NCBI GenBank assembly: GCA_023846275.1
Contig: JAIUJO010000191.1
Span: forward strand, 372,001 to 436,000
Source of the DNA: Vanilla planifolia
Taxonomy: Eukaryota > Streptophyta > Magnoliopsida > Asparagales > Orchidaceae
Reading direction: 5' to 3'
DNA length: 64,000 bases
The position numbers and the translations under genes were made by a program. The notes beneath the pieces are model-generated. The model was not told the DNA's origin and did not search any database. It was given only the letters and a program-made list of their open reading frames with translations. This document shows, piece after piece, positions 62,958 to 64,000 of this stretch (the first letter of the stretch is position 1; each line of letters starts with the position of its first letter).

Positions 62958-63548
62958 CAATTAATAAGAAATAATTTTTTGAATTTAAAGCAAATATTTG
63001 TTAATGTGGAAATTAGATTAATTGAAGCAAATTATTATAACCAAATCAAAGTAATATAATGGTCACATGAGAGGAGGATAAGTGTTTTATATTATTAAAA
63101 CCAGTTCAAATTGAAAAATTTGAGGAAATGAGAAATTTGTGAGAATGTTGCATTTGAAGATACTGAGAAAGCTACGTGAAATGTACTTAATCTTTAAATC
63201 ATGTAAGAATCAACATATCTCATAAAGCTTAGGAAAAACCAAGAAAAATATTTAAAAATATTAAAAAATAATTTAATTATAAAGAGCTCAAATAAAAAAA
63301 ATAAAATGAAATAAGCTAAATTGTATAAAAAGTTTGCAATGAAACATACTAAGTACATGGATTTAAACATCAATGATCATAAATCAAATACGTATCAAAA
63401 TTTCGCATAAAATATGCTAAAATATAACAAAATACAATATTTAAAACTATGAAAGGTCAATATTTCGTTGGATAGAGCTTGTCAAGATAAGTTAAAAAAA
63501 CTTCATTTAGAATTACTATGAATATACAACGTAAATATGTTTAAAAGT

Positions 63549-63648
<100 letters not shown>

Positions 63649-64000
63649 AGATGACATAAATCCAATAAATTTAATATAACTAAATGAAAGCTATGAAAAA
63701 GTCACATGAGAGGGGAAATCAAATTCATACTAACAAAATGAAATCAAACATAAAAGTTCGAACAAATGAGTTAAATAGCAAAGGAGTATGCAATCCTAGA
63801 TACAAAGGAAATTTAGTCAAACATCCTAATTAATATAACCATGCTCCAATAAAAATCCTTATAAAAATGCATTAATATTGATGAATATAACATATTTAAT
63901 AGTATTAAAATAAATATTTAAATTGATAAAGTACATTGATACTAGTTCGATGATGTTTTTTTCATTTAAAACTAAACACTTTTTGAATTATTGTGAATTA

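Overview
The window looks like gene-poor repetitive DNA from a nuclear plant genome. The clearest pointer is a set of decayed LINEs of the plant L1 type. They carry a zinc-knuckle ORF1, and an ORF2 with endonuclease, reverse transcriptase, a C-terminal 'SFxxDNWLG'-like stretch and an RNase H domain. I cannot name the species. A large-genome plant such as a gymnosperm or fern would fit the amount of old repeat, but that is a guess. I see no intact protein-coding gene, tRNA, rRNA or CRISPR array.

Layout. (1) Positions 1 to about 37,383 are one continuous, strand-asymmetric T/G-rich array built from short words such as TGTG, GCATG, ACATG and TTTGTG. It is not a pure microsatellite: the uninterrupted TG runs I found are about 20-23 bp. 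It has higher-order structure. Block 17.04-22.25 kb is repeated colinearly at 27.77-32.90 kb (offset about 10.6-10.7 kb), other blocks recur at offsets near 7.4 and 3.9 kb, and there are local tandem duplications with periods of 22 to 335 bp. (2) At about 37,384 the array stops abruptly inside a LINE ORF1. From there to about 56,390 lie three related, head-to-tail LINE units about 7.0-7.8 kb apart, all on the + strand and all heavily mutated. Unit 1 lacks its 5' part at the TG junction. Unit 2 is the most complete. Unit 3 has lost about 1 kb of its reverse transcriptase core and its 3' end. (3) From about 56,400 to 64,000 the DNA is AT-rich and non-coding. It contains inverted copies of a roughly 400-bp repeat (56.4-57.09 kb), a 195-bp purine tract, a degenerate tandem repeat of about 250-340 bp (57.46-58.48 kb), a stretch with little structure, then direct copies of the 400-bp repeat from 60.41 kb to the window end, with a 94-bp (AT)n tract inside.

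No genes work together here. The window records repeat growth: segmental duplication inside a TG-rich satellite, apparent tandem duplication of a LINE-bearing unit, and spread of an AT-rich repeat in both orientations. All alignments were made by eye, so block edges are approximate unless a short exact repeat is given.
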